Assembly (NCBI GenBank): GCA_964448935.1
Contig: CAYVBE010000209.1
Coordinates: 1 to 6,953 of the forward strand
DNA from: CAYVBE01 sp964448935
GTDB lineage: Bacteria > Planctomycetota > Brocadiia > SM23-32
DNA length: 6,953 nucleotides
Direction of reading: 5' to 3'
Shown: positions 1 to 6,064 of the stretch, piece after piece
Position numbering within the stretch: the first letter of the stretch is position 1
Layout of the letters: each line of letters opens with the position of its first letter
Made by a program: the position numbers and the translations under genes
The notes under the pieces: generated by a model
Told to the model about the DNA's origin: nothing
Seen by the model: the letters and a program-made list of their open reading frames with translations, nothing else
Databases searched by the model: none

Positions 1-1
1 G

Positions 2-1066
2 GGTGCGTTGCGGCTGGCAGAGCCCGGGGAGTTCACGCGCCGCGCGTTTCTGAACGGGCGCATTGACCTCTCGCAGGCGGAGGCGGTGCTGGGTGTCATC
101 CGCGCCAGGACCGAGTCGGAGCTTCTGGCCGCCACCTCCCGGCTGGAGGGGGCCGCCGGGCGACGGTGTGCGCGGCTGCAGGAGCAGGTGACCGGGCTGC
201 GGGTGCAGGTGGAGGCGGCGCTGGACTTCGCGCCGCACGGCATCGAATTGATCTCGCGGGACGAGTTGTTGGAGCGGTGCGAGAGCCTGCGGACCGAGGC
301 GGCGCGGGAGGCGGAGAAGGGCCGCGGCGAGATTGCCACCCAATCCGCAATAGACGTTGTCCTCTGCGGGCCGCCAAACGCGGGCAAGTCCAGCCTGCTG
401 AACCGGCTGACGGGCGCGGACAGGGCCATCGTGCATGAGACCGCCGGCACCACGCGCGACGCCGTGGGCGGCGAGCTGGAGGTGGACGGCGTCCACTTCC
501 GGCTGACGGATACGGCGGGGCTGGAGAACGCCGCGACCGGGCCGACCGCCAGGGGCGTGGAACTGGCGCGCGAACGAATGGGGGCGTCCCACCTGGTGCT
601 GCTGGTGTTGGACGGATCGGCGCCACCGCCGCAGGACGCGCTGCAGGCCGCAGTATCGCTGCCCCTTTCGCGGGTGCTGTGCGTCGTCAATAAGTGCGAC
701 CTCCCGGCGGCGTGGGAACCGGGCGGGCTGGAGGAGAAGGGGCTGAACTGTGCGGTGGTGCGGACCTCGGCGGTGACGGGCGCGGGGCTGGACGAGCTGC
801 GGCGTGCGCTCTGGTGCATCGTGGCGGAAGGCCGGCTGGACGCATCGGCGGCGGACTGCCTGTTCAACGCCCGCCAGCGGGGCGCGCTGCGGCGGGCGGT
901 GGAGGAGATCGAGGCCGCGGAGCGGGCCGTGCGTGACGGGCTGGGCTACGAGTTCGCCGCCCTCAACCTGCGCGAAGCCGCTGCGGCGCTGGGCGAGGTC
1001 ACCGGCCGGGTTACCTCCCAGGACGTGCTGGACCACATCTTCGGCCGCTTCTGCATCGGCAAGTAG
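2..1066 (+). CDS. mnmE: tRNA uridine-5-carboxymethylaminomethyl modification GTPase MnmE (5' truncated by window edge)
   Basis: Seen: the frame is open from base 2, and the TTG at 8 is an internal Leu codon, not a start. Residues here (numbered from that Leu) begin at the family signature PGEFTRRAFLNG, followed by the helical domain. The G domain follows: P-loop GPPNAGKS (121-128, including the K+-binding Asn), TAGTTRD switch I (145-151), DTAG (168-171) and NKCD (228-231). The helical domain then resumes and ends in the diagnostic C-terminal FCIGK, whose Cys is the conserved catalytic-site residue. About 110-120 N-terminal residues (tetrahydrofolate-binding domain) are missing to the left. 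Known: MnmE is a K+-stimulated, dimerisation-activated GTPase. It works with MnmG in the cytosol to put an aminomethyl-type group on C5 of wobble U34 in certain tRNAs, which supports decoding of purine-ending codons. It is convergent with the gene at 1067, with stop codons abutting. No promoter is visible because the start lies outside. Confidence 0.97.
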   Translation, partial: GALRLAEPGEFTRRAFLNGRIDLSQAEAVLGVIRARTESELLAATSRLEGAAGRRCARLQEQVTGLRVQVEAALDFAPHGIELISRDELLERCESLRTEAAREAEKGRGEIATQSAIDVVLCGPPNAGKSSLLNRLTGADRAIVHETAGTTRDAVGGELEVDGVHFRLTDTAGLENAATGPTARGVELARERMGASHLVLLVLDGSAPPPQDALQAAVSLPLSRVLCVVNKCDLPAAWEPGGLEEKGLNCAVVRTSAVTGAGLDELRRALWCIVAEGRLDASAADCLFNARQRGALRRAVEEIEAAERAVRDGLGYEFAALNLREAAAALGEVTGRVTSQDVLDHIFGRFCIGK

Positions 1067-2419
1067 TCACTCGATGCCGGCGTCTTCCCGCAGGACCTTC
1101 CGCGGCAGGTCGGCCATACGCTCCGCGACCGAGGACAGCGACCGGTCGTAAAAAGAGGCCAGCCCGGTGCGTATCTCGTCGTTGAACGGCTCCAGCCAGC
1201 GTTCCTCCAGGTGGCCGGGCCCCATGTAGGCGCCCAACAGGGAGCCGGCGATCTCGCCGAAGCAGTCCGTGTCGTTGCCCTGCGCCACCTGGATGCAGAT
1301 GCCGTGACCCACGTCCTCGGCGAAGCGCATGGTGTTGATCAGCGTGCCGCACTCCTGGTAGACCTGGCAGTGCCCGTATTCGCCGTAGGCGGCGTGTATC
1401 TGCTCGTAGCCGTCCAGCCAGTCCGAGGCGCCCTCGACCATCCGGAGGCAGTCGGAGACGATCTCGTGGAAGCGGCTGCGCTGAGGCACGAACTGGAGCG
1501 CCACCCGGCACGGATGCAGGGGTCTGTGGGCCACAAATGCGGCTGCGATGGCGGCTGCGACGAACATCTCCCCGTAGATACCCGTGCGGCGGTGGGTCCA
1601 TCCGGCGTCCCTCCAGGCCATCTCGGTCGCCAGGGAGGGGTTGCCGGCTGCGGCGTAACCGAAAGCGTCGGCCCGGATGGTGGCCCCGCAGAGTTCGCTG
1701 TGGGGATTCCAGGTGCGCACCCACTCCTCCAAGGGCGGCTCCTCCTCCCGGTTTCCCTCGGCGAACCACGTGCCGGCCCTGGCCAGCATGGTCCGCTCGG
1801 GGCCCCAGGCGCAGACGGGGGGGAGCTGGCGAATCCACAGGTTCATAACGTCGCGCCGCGTGAACTGCGTGCCGTGCTCCTCGACCAGCAACATGCCGAG
1901 GACCGTGTAGCGGATGTCGTCGTCGGGCGCTACGTATTCGATGCGTCCCCGGCAGGTGGAGGGCCAGGAGGCGTGGCGGCGTCCGAGGGCTTCCAGCATT
2001 TCCTCGGAGATGTAATCATCGAGTGGCCACTCGCCCACCTGCTCGGCTGCATCGCGGATTTCCTGGAGCGTGGGCATGATCTCCAGCGGTTTGCCCAGCA
2101 CGCAGCCTGCCACGGCGCCCAGGAAGGCGGCTTTGGTGCGGCAGGCGGCTTCCTCCGGGTCCATATCCGCCATCCAGCCCGTGGGGCGGTCCGGGTTGCA
2201 CTCCCGGCGAATCTGCTCCAGACCGTCCGGCTCCACGTGGGGCCAGTCTTCGCGCATCGGGGCATCCGGTGCCTTCGCGGCGATCTCCGCAAAGGCGTCG
2301 TAGCTATCGTCGGCCTTGCGAAGCTCCTCCTGCAGGGCCTGTACGTCGTGTCCCTGGTGAGCCAGGTCGTCCAGCACCTTCACAAGCCTGCGGCGCAGAA
2401 AGTCCAGGTCCGGCAGCAT
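1067..2419 (-). CDS. ADP-ribosylglycohydrolase (DraG/ADPRH) family protein
   Basis: Seen: 450 residues. A charged helical N-terminal region (1-90) precedes the ADPRH fold. The fold has AFLGAVAGCVLGKPLE (98-113), an acidic DDD (166-168), an IRADAFGY-type segment (248-255), GIYGEMFVAA (280-289) and the C-terminal metal-site motif GNDTDCFGEIAGSLLGAYMG (381-400). The usual GDALG is GCVLG here (Asp replaced by Cys), as I recall for a long-form subfamily. The acidic DDD and DTD residues expected to bind the two Mg/Mn ions are kept, so activity is plausible. Known: the family removes ADP-ribose from modified residues or hydrolyses related ADP-ribosyl compounds, and many members have no known substrate. 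The ATG has a GGAGA Shine-Dalgarno (2427-2431) at good spacing. It begins 41 bases after obg on the same strand, so co-transcription is likely. Its TGA abuts the mnmE stop with no gap and no terminator. No signal peptide or membrane segment is seen, so it is probably cytosolic. The substrate cannot be told from sequence. Confidence 0.88.
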   Translation of the reverse strand: MLPDLDFLRRRLVKVLDDLAHQGHDVQALQEELRKADDSYDAFAEIAAKAPDAPMREDWPHVEPDGLEQIRRECNPDRPTGWMADMDPEEAACRTKAAFLGAVAGCVLGKPLEIMPTLQEIRDAAEQVGEWPLDDYISEEMLEALGRRHASWPSTCRGRIEYVAPDDDIRYTVLGMLLVEEHGTQFTRRDVMNLWIRQLPPVCAWGPERTMLARAGTWFAEGNREEEPPLEEWVRTWNPHSELCGATIRADAFGYAAAGNPSLATEMAWRDAGWTHRRTGIYGEMFVAAAIAAAFVAHRPLHPCRVALQFVPQRSRFHEIVSDCLRMVEGASDWLDGYEQIHAAYGEYGHCQVYQECGTLINTMRFAEDVGHGICIQVAQGNDTDCFGEIAGSLLGAYMGPGHLEERWLEPFNDEIRTGLASFYDRSLSSVAERMADLPRKVLREDAGIE

Positions 2420-2460
2420 GTTCGTTCTCCGGAAATGGGTGCGTTGTGAAAACAGATGCC

Positions 2461-3489
2461 TCAGAGTCGGGGCGGCGCTTCCTCATCCGGCTCGGCACTG
2501 AGTTCCCGAAGGGTCTCGTGCATCCGACGGACCAGTTCGTCCAGGCCCTGTTCGTATATGGCCGAGATCGGCAGAATCTGTCCCTCGACCTCCTCTCGAA
2601 GGCGCGCCAGGCCCTCCTCCGCGCCGTCCACGTCCATCTTGTTGACCGCCACGATCTCGGGCTCTTCGTCGAACGAGGCGTCGTGGAGGACCAGTTCGTT
2701 GCGGATGGACCGGTAGTTCTCGACGGGGTCGCTGCCGTCCGGCGGGGCAACGTCCACCACGTGCACCAGCAGGTGCGTGCGCTCGACGTGGCGCAGAAAT
2801 TCATCGCCCAGGCCCTTCCCCCGATGGGCGCCGCGGATGAGGCCCGGCAGATCGGCCACCACGAAGGTCTCGTAGGTCTCCGTTTCCACGATGCCGACGA
2901 CGGGTTTGAGCGTGGTGAACGGGTAGGCGGCGACCTTCGGGTGGGCGGAGCTGATGCTGCTGAGGAGCGTGGACTTGCCGGCGTTGGGCAGGCCGATCAG
3001 GCCGACGTCGGCGACGAGCTTCAACTCCAGCCGCAGGTTGCGCTCCTGGCCCGGCTCGCCTTCCTCGGCCTCGCGGGGTGTCTGGTGGGTGGCGGTGGCG
3101 AAGTATGTGTTGCCATGCCCACCCTTGCCGCCCTCCGCGACAGTGATGCGGCGGCCCGGCTGGTCCATGTCGGCCAGCACCAGCCCCGTGTCCCGGTCCG
3201 TGACGACGGTACCCGGCGGCACGCGGATGGTCACATCGTCCCCGTTGGCGCCGTGGCGTTTCTTGGATTTCCCCCTCCCGCCGTCCTGGGCCACGTAGCT
3301 GCGGTGGGCCAGCAGGTCCAGGAGCGTGAAGAGGTTGTCGTCCGTCTCGATGAAGACGTCGCCGCCGTCGCCCCCGTCGCCGCCGTTCGGTCCGCCTCGC
3401 GGGACGTACGCTTCGCGTCGGAAGCTGACGGCGCCGTCCCCGCCATCGCCGCCTTTGACGTAGATGTCGGCCTCGTCAACGAAGCGCAT
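2461..3489 (-). CDS. obg: Obg family ribosome-assembly GTPase
   Basis: Seen: 342 residues. The N-terminal Obg fold (about 1-158) is glycine-rich, with KGGDGGDGAVSFRREAYVP and PNGGDGGDGGDV repeats. The G domain follows: P-loop GLPNAGKST (166-174), switch I YPFTTLKP (189-196), DLPGLIRGA switch II (213-221), NKMD (283-286) and an ISA G5 motif (308-310). The protein stops shortly after the G domain with an acidic tail, so the optional third C-terminal (OCT) domain of Bacillus-type Obg is absent, as in many short Obg proteins. Known: Obg/CgtA binds the 50S subunit, acts late in large-subunit assembly, and is linked to growth control and stringent-response signalling. The ATG is preceded by an AAGGA-type ribosome binding site in a G-rich stretch (about 3495-3506). 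A terminator-type hairpin lies only 32 bases upstream, which suggests leader control. It is followed after 41 bases by the ADP-ribosylglycohydrolase gene. Confidence 0.97.
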   Translation of the reverse strand: MRFVDEADIYVKGGDGGDGAVSFRREAYVPRGGPNGGDGGDGGDVFIETDDNLFTLLDLLAHRSYVAQDGGRGKSKKRHGANGDDVTIRVPPGTVVTDRDTGLVLADMDQPGRRITVAEGGKGGHGNTYFATATHQTPREAEEGEPGQERNLRLELKLVADVGLIGLPNAGKSTLLSSISSAHPKVAAYPFTTLKPVVGIVETETYETFVVADLPGLIRGAHRGKGLGDEFLRHVERTHLLVHVVDVAPPDGSDPVENYRSIRNELVLHDASFDEEPEIVAVNKMDVDGAEEGLARLREEVEGQILPISAIYEQGLDELVRRMHETLRELSAEPDEEAPPRL

Positions 3490-3521
3490 CTCGGTCCTTC
3501 CCCCCGCTTTGCGGCCATCGC

Positions 3522-3561
3522 AAAAGAAGCGGCCACCGGCCCCGCAGGGACCGGCGGCCGC
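3522..3561 (-). terminator. Intrinsic terminator-type hairpin in the obg leader
   Basis: On the minus strand the arm at 3561-3547 pairs with the arm at 3543-3529. This gives 15 continuous pairs around a 3-base TGC loop, followed by TTCTTTT (3528-3522). Two of the pairs (3555/3535 and 3550/3540) are G-U in minus-strand RNA but A-C mismatches in plus-strand RNA, so the fold fits leftward transcription specifically. It lies about 290 bases after the rpmA stop and 32 bases before the obg ATG, with no room for a promoter in between. It therefore looks like an attenuator, or a leaky terminator that any obg transcript must cross. Read-through efficiency cannot be judged from sequence. Confidence 0.75.
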
Positions 3562-3565
3562 CGGT
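3550..3565. promoter_or_regulatory. Perfect 16-bp palindrome overlapping the terminator arm (possible antiterminator)
   Basis: ACCGGCGGCCGCCGGT is its own reverse complement. As RNA it can fold into a 6-bp stem with a GGCC loop. Its bases 3550-3561 are also the 5' arm of the terminator hairpin at 3522-3561, so the two folds exclude each other. This could be an antiterminator, or a DNA-level operator for a dimeric protein. In very G+C-rich DNA, short GC palindromes also arise by chance. Confidence 0.4.
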
Positions 3566-3631
3566 GATTCATGCGTCGCTGGTCACAAACCCGGATATTT
3601 CATGAGAGTTTTTCGGGGCTGCGTGCACATG

Positions 3632-3673
3632 GTTATAGGAACGTATCGTACGACAATAAAGCCAACCGGCCAA
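3632..3673 (-). promoter_or_regulatory. Candidate sigma-70-type promoter(s) for obg
   Basis: Two overlapping candidates lie on the minus strand in the locally A+T-rich stretch. The first is TTGGCC (3673-3668), a 17-base spacer, then TACGAT (3650-3645). The second is TTTATT (3660-3655), 17 bases, then TATAAC (3637-3632), which has a good -10 and a weak -35. Either would start an obg mRNA with a leader of about 135-150 bases that includes the hairpin at 3522-3561. Support is positional and by consensus match only. Confidence 0.35.
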
Positions 3674-3851
3674 GAGCAACACACTCTGTACACACCAGCG
3701 CGACGGTTTTGTTCTCAGGCAAGTCCGCACAAGCGAGCTGCCGCAGGCGTGCCAGAAGGCACGTCGAGGACAGGCGAGCGCGGAGGGCGCAGCATGAGGG
3801 CAAAGGCGGCCGCTGGACGGAAAAGGCTCATGACATTTCCGGGCAAACCGG

Positions 3852-4091
3852 CTATTCCTGCACCACGTGAACGGTGCCGTTCTGGAACTGCACGCGGCCG
3901 CTGGTGGTGGCGAACAGCGTGTAGTCCCGCCCGCACCCGACGTTTCGGCCGGGCTTGAAGTGCGTGCCGCACTGGCGCACGATGATCGAGCCGGACTTGA
4001 CGGCCTGTCCACCGTAGCGCTTGACCCCGCGGTATTGCGGGTTGCTGTCTCGGCCGTTCCTCGTGGAGCCCTGTCCTTGTTTATGGGCCAT
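3852..4091 (-). CDS. rpmA: 50S ribosomal protein bL27
   Basis: Seen: 79 residues, a typical bL27. It starts MAHKQGQGSTRNGRDSNPQY, followed by RGVKRYGGQ, GSIIVRQCGTHFKPGRNVG, GRDYTLFAT and a short C-terminal strand. The protein starts directly at the mature MAHK-type N-terminus, so it lacks the cleaved N-terminal extension of Firmicutes bL27 that needs the Prp protease. Known: bL27 sits in the large subunit, and its flexible N-terminal tail reaches the peptidyl transferase centre and helps stabilise tRNA substrates. It is 15 bases downstream of rplU with an ideal AAGGAG ribosome binding site, so the two genes form the usual co-transcribed pair. Two Cys residues lie in the conserved core, which is uncommon but not a recognised metal site. 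Confidence 0.98.
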   Translation of the reverse strand: MAHKQGQGSTRNGRDSNPQYRGVKRYGGQAVKSGSIIVRQCGTHFKPGRNVGCGRDYTLFATTSGRVQFQNGTVHVVQE

Positions 4092-4098
4092 CGGTCTG

Positions 4099-4104
4099 CT
4101 CCTT
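4099..4104 (-). promoter_or_regulatory. Ribosome binding site of rpmA
   Basis: AAGGAG on the minus strand, seven bases before the rpmA ATG, inside the 15-base gap between rplU and rpmA. It is the strongest Shine-Dalgarno match in the window and fixes the rpmA start. Confidence 0.85.
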
Positions 4105-4106
4105 GT

Positions 4107-4424
4107 TCACTCGGGGTGGATTTCACGAATCAGTACGCGCGTGTACTTCTGCCTGTGTCCCATCTTGGCCTGGCGGTTTTTGGTGGCCTGGTGGCGTAGC
4201 ATGGTCAGCTTGGGTCCTTTCTCGTGGCGCACCACTTCCGCCAGCACGCGCGCGCCGGGGACATCGGGGCGTCCGATGCGCAGCTCCCCATCGTCATCGC
4301 CCACCAGCAGCACGCGGTCGAACTCGACCAGCTCGCCCTGCTCGGCCCGCATCAGGTCCACGCGGACCTGGTCGCCGGTCTCGATCTTGTATTGTTTGCC
4401 TTTGTCGTCAATTACGGCGTACAT
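4107..4424 (-). CDS. rplU: 50S ribosomal protein bL21
   Basis: Seen: 105 residues starting MYAVIDDKGKQYKIETGDQV, the normal bL21 N-terminus and length. The core has GELVEFDRVLLVGDD and IGRPDVPGARVLAEVV, and the C-terminal RNA-binding part ends MGHRQKYTRVLIREI. The frame stays open upstream to 4610, but that part overlaps the end of rng and a promoter and does not resemble bL21. The ATG at 4424 is therefore chosen on homology. Its ribosome binding site is weak (GAG about six bases upstream), which is unusual for a ribosomal protein. Known: bL21 binds 23S rRNA in the large subunit. It is paired with rpmA and probably transcribed from the promoter at 4469-4497, as well as from read-through out of rng. 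Confidence 0.97.
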   Translation of the reverse strand: MYAVIDDKGKQYKIETGDQVRVDLMRAEQGELVEFDRVLLVGDDDGELRIGRPDVPGARVLAEVVRHEKGPKLTMLRHQATKNRQAKMGHRQKYTRVLIREIHPE

Positions 4425-4468
4425 GTCACACTCGCAGATGTAAAAGGGGAGGACAGAAGCGATATGTA

Positions 4469-4497
4469 ATTGTAGCGGAAAGACGCCGGTTGTGCAA
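4469..4497 (-). promoter_or_regulatory. Candidate sigma-70-type promoter for rplU-rpmA
   Basis: On the minus strand: TTGCAC (4497-4492), a 17-base spacer, then TACAAT (4474-4469), a five-of-six match to the -10 box. It sits in the 109-base gap between the rng stop and the rplU start. The predicted transcription start is near 4462, giving a short leader of about 38 bases that is pyrimidine-rich and has little secondary structure. A separate promoter would let the ribosomal protein pair be expressed above the RNase. Confidence 0.55.
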
Positions 4498-4533
4498 ATG
4501 TTTGACGCGCGCTGCGTCTGCGCCGGCTGCGGG

Positions 4534-6015
4534 TCAACTCGGAACGATCTGCCGTCCCTCGGGGTTGAAGAATTCCACCTTGTGTTCGTTCGGGCCCATC
4601 CTGGGATCAATCACCACTTCGATCTCGCGGCCGGATTCGTCCTGCAGCTCTTGCAGGCGCTTGCGCATCTCGTTGTTCAGGTAATTGCCCGCCGCGGGGC
4701 CCGCGACCAGGCGGACGCGGCTGAGGTTCTCGGCGTCCAGGCCGGCCTTTGCCTCTCGCAACGCCTGGAGGGCCAGGGTCTCCGGCCCTTTGATGTATCC
4801 GTTCCCATGGCAGTGCGGGCACTCGATGTAGGTGCTCTGACGCAGGCTCTGTTTCTGGCGCTGCCGGGTCATCTCGACGATACCGAAAGGCGACATCTTG
4901 AGGGTGCGCAGTCGGGCGCGGTCGCGCTTGAGGGCGTCGTTGAGTATCTGCTCTATCTTGTGGCAGTGCGAGTCCTTCTCCATGTCAATGAAGTCAATCA
5001 CCACCACGCCGCCCAGGTCCCGCAGGCGCACCTGGCGGGCGATCTCGGGGGCCGCGTCCTTGTTGATGGTGAACGCGGTCTGCTCGGCGTCGCCCCGTCC
5101 CTTGTAATGGCCGCTGTTGACGTCTATGGCCACCAGGGCCTCGGTCTGCTCCAGCACGATGCTGCCGCCGCAATCGAGCTGCACGGTGCGGCTGTGCATC
5201 TTCTCGATCTCTTCCTCCACTCCGTAGTGGTGGAACAGGGGCTCGCTGGAATCGTGCAGCTTGACCTTCCGCACGTGGCGGGGCAGGACGGAGCGCAGGA
5301 AGTCCCGCACCTTCTCGTAGACGCTCTCGCTGTCCACGATAATGCGCCGGACATCCTCGCTGAAGGTGTCTCGGATCACCCGTGTGACGGGGTCGCTCTC
5401 CTGGTAGACCATGGCGGGCGCGTCGGAGCTTTCCGCCCGGTGGCTGATGGCCTTCCAGAGCCTCAGCAGGTAATCCAGGTCCCGCTGCAGGTCTCTCTGG
5501 GAGCGCTGCTCGCCGGCCGTGCGCACGATCACGCCCATGTCCTTGGGAATGTCCAGGTTTTTCACGATCTGGCGCAGCCGGTCGCGTTCCTTATCGTCAT
5601 TTATGCGGCGCGACACGCCCCGCCGGGACAGGCCGGGCATCAGCACCAGGTAGCGCCCGGGCAGGCTCAGGTAGGTGGTCAGGCTCGGTCCTTTGTCGCC
5701 GATGCCTTCCTTGGTGACCTGGATAAGTATCTCCTGGCCGTTCTTCAGGACCTTCCGGATGTCGCTTCGGCCCCTGCCGGAACCCAGCACATCGCTGGCG
5801 TGCAGGAAGCCGTGCTTGCGGTAGCCGAACTCGATGAAGGCCGCCTCCAGGTTGGGCACCAGGTTGACCACGACCCCCTTGTGGATGTTCCCCACGATGT
5901 GTTCGCGGCGGGTGCGCTCCAGGTAAAGGTCCTGCAGGACCCTGTCCTCCAGGAGCGCAATGCGGACCTCCTCTTCCTCGATAACGTTAATCAGCATTTC
6001 TTTTTCAACAGCCAT
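4534..6015 (-). CDS. rng: Ribonuclease G/E family endoribonuclease
   Basis: Seen: 493 residues, the RNase G-type length (catalytic core only, no long degradosome-scaffold tail as in E. coli RNase E). An S1-like RNA-binding domain spans about 37-125 (GNIHKGVVVNLVPNLEAAFI). The 5'-monophosphate sensor segment VRTAGE follows, with Arg165/Thr166 aligning to the E. coli Arg169/Thr170 sensor. The DNase-I-like catalytic part has AIDVNSG (Asp298, Asn300) and VVIDFIDM (Asp341) for Mg2+. The Zn-link motif is CPHCHGNG (399-406), with Cys399 and Cys402. All key residues are present. Known: the family cuts single-stranded A/U-rich RNA, preferring 5'-monophosphate ends, in rRNA maturation and mRNA decay. 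GAGGTGA, six bases before the ATG, fixes the start. It lies 48 bases after DUF2344 and 109 bases before rplU, the common neighbourhood of this gene. The E-versus-G name is by length only. Confidence 0.95.
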   Translation of the reverse strand: MAVEKEMLINVIEEEEVRIALLEDRVLQDLYLERTRREHIVGNIHKGVVVNLVPNLEAAFIEFGYRKHGFLHASDVLGSGRGRSDIRKVLKNGQEILIQVTKEGIGDKGPSLTTYLSLPGRYLVLMPGLSRRGVSRRINDDKERDRLRQIVKNLDIPKDMGVIVRTAGEQRSQRDLQRDLDYLLRLWKAISHRAESSDAPAMVYQESDPVTRVIRDTFSEDVRRIIVDSESVYEKVRDFLRSVLPRHVRKVKLHDSSEPLFHHYGVEEEIEKMHSRTVQLDCGGSIVLEQTEALVAIDVNSGHYKGRGDAEQTAFTINKDAAPEIARQVRLRDLGGVVVIDFIDMEKDSHCHKIEQILNDALKRDRARLRTLKMSPFGIVEMTRQRQKQSLRQSTYIECPHCHGNGYIKGPETLALQALREAKAGLDAENLSRVRLVAGPAAGNYLNNEMRKRLQELQDESGREIEVVIDPRMGPNEHKVEFFNPEGRQIVPS

Positions 6016-6017
6016 GG

Positions 6018-6033
6018 CACGTCACCTCACGTG
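6018..6033 (-). promoter_or_regulatory. rng Shine-Dalgarno held in a hairpin loop
   Basis: On the minus strand CACGT and ACGTG can pair around a 6-base loop GAGGTG, which is the core of the rng ribosome binding site. The 10-base palindrome CTCACGTGAG (6035-6026) overlaps it and would compete, hiding part of the site. The start codon follows two bases after the stem. This may modulate rng translation, but the stems are only five pairs each. Confidence 0.35.
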
Positions 6034-6042
6034 AGTATCTCG

Positions 6043-6064
6043 GCAGCCTGCTACAACAGGCTGC
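6043..6064 (-). promoter_or_regulatory. Intercistronic hairpin between DUF2344 and rng
   Basis: A perfect 8-bp stem (GCAGCCTG pairing with CAGGCTGC) around a 6-base loop TTGTAG. It starts at the last base of the DUF2344 stop codon. There is no U-run after it, so it is not a classical terminator. It is more likely an mRNA stability or processing element, possibly part of rng leader control, since RNase E in E. coli limits its own mRNA through leader hairpins. Confidence 0.5.

Larger units (their letters stand above)
3490..3851. other. 362-base rpmA-obg intergenic region, no convincing gene
   Basis: This is the longest gap in an otherwise tightly packed block. The half next to rpmA (3715-3851) is G+C-rich with only short hairpins, for example a 6-bp stem with a 4-base loop at 3748-3763. 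It has open frames but none with a credible ribosome binding site or recognisable product. The middle (about 3590-3720) is clearly more A+T-rich than the genes and carries promoter-like sequences on the minus strand. The end next to obg (3522-3565) holds a strong terminator hairpin and an overlapping palindrome. I see no tRNA, no recognisable riboswitch consensus and no transposon remnant. The most economical reading is the rpmA 3' UTR followed by the promoter and a structured 5' leader of obg. Confidence 0.6.

Noticed and set aside
3583..3630. 15-codon minus-strand ORF in the obg leader (possible leader peptide)
   Set aside because: No Shine-Dalgarno precedes its ATG, the codon content shows no run of regulatory codons, and it may lie at or before the predicted transcription start.
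3681..3710. Minus-strand reading VALVCTEC, resembling the start of ribosomal protein bL33
   Set aside because: The similarity ends after CTEC. The following codons do not give the KxRNY-type bL33 continuation, the frame has no start with a ribosome binding site and stops soon after, so it is chance.
3806..3813. GCGGCCGC 8-base palindrome, repeated inside the obg leader palindrome
   Set aside because: Short GC palindromes are expected at this base composition. Two copies without shared flanks do not make a repeat family.
3715..3831. 38-codon minus-strand ORF after rpmA
   Set aside because: Its frame continues upstream through rpmA as a shadow, the ribosome binding site is poor, and the product (Pro/Ala/Arg-rich) looks like out-of-frame G+C-rich DNA.
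4425..4610. Upstream extension of the bL21 frame to 167 residues
   Set aside because: The extra N-terminal part overlaps rng and the predicted promoter and does not resemble bL21. The MYAVI start matches the family.
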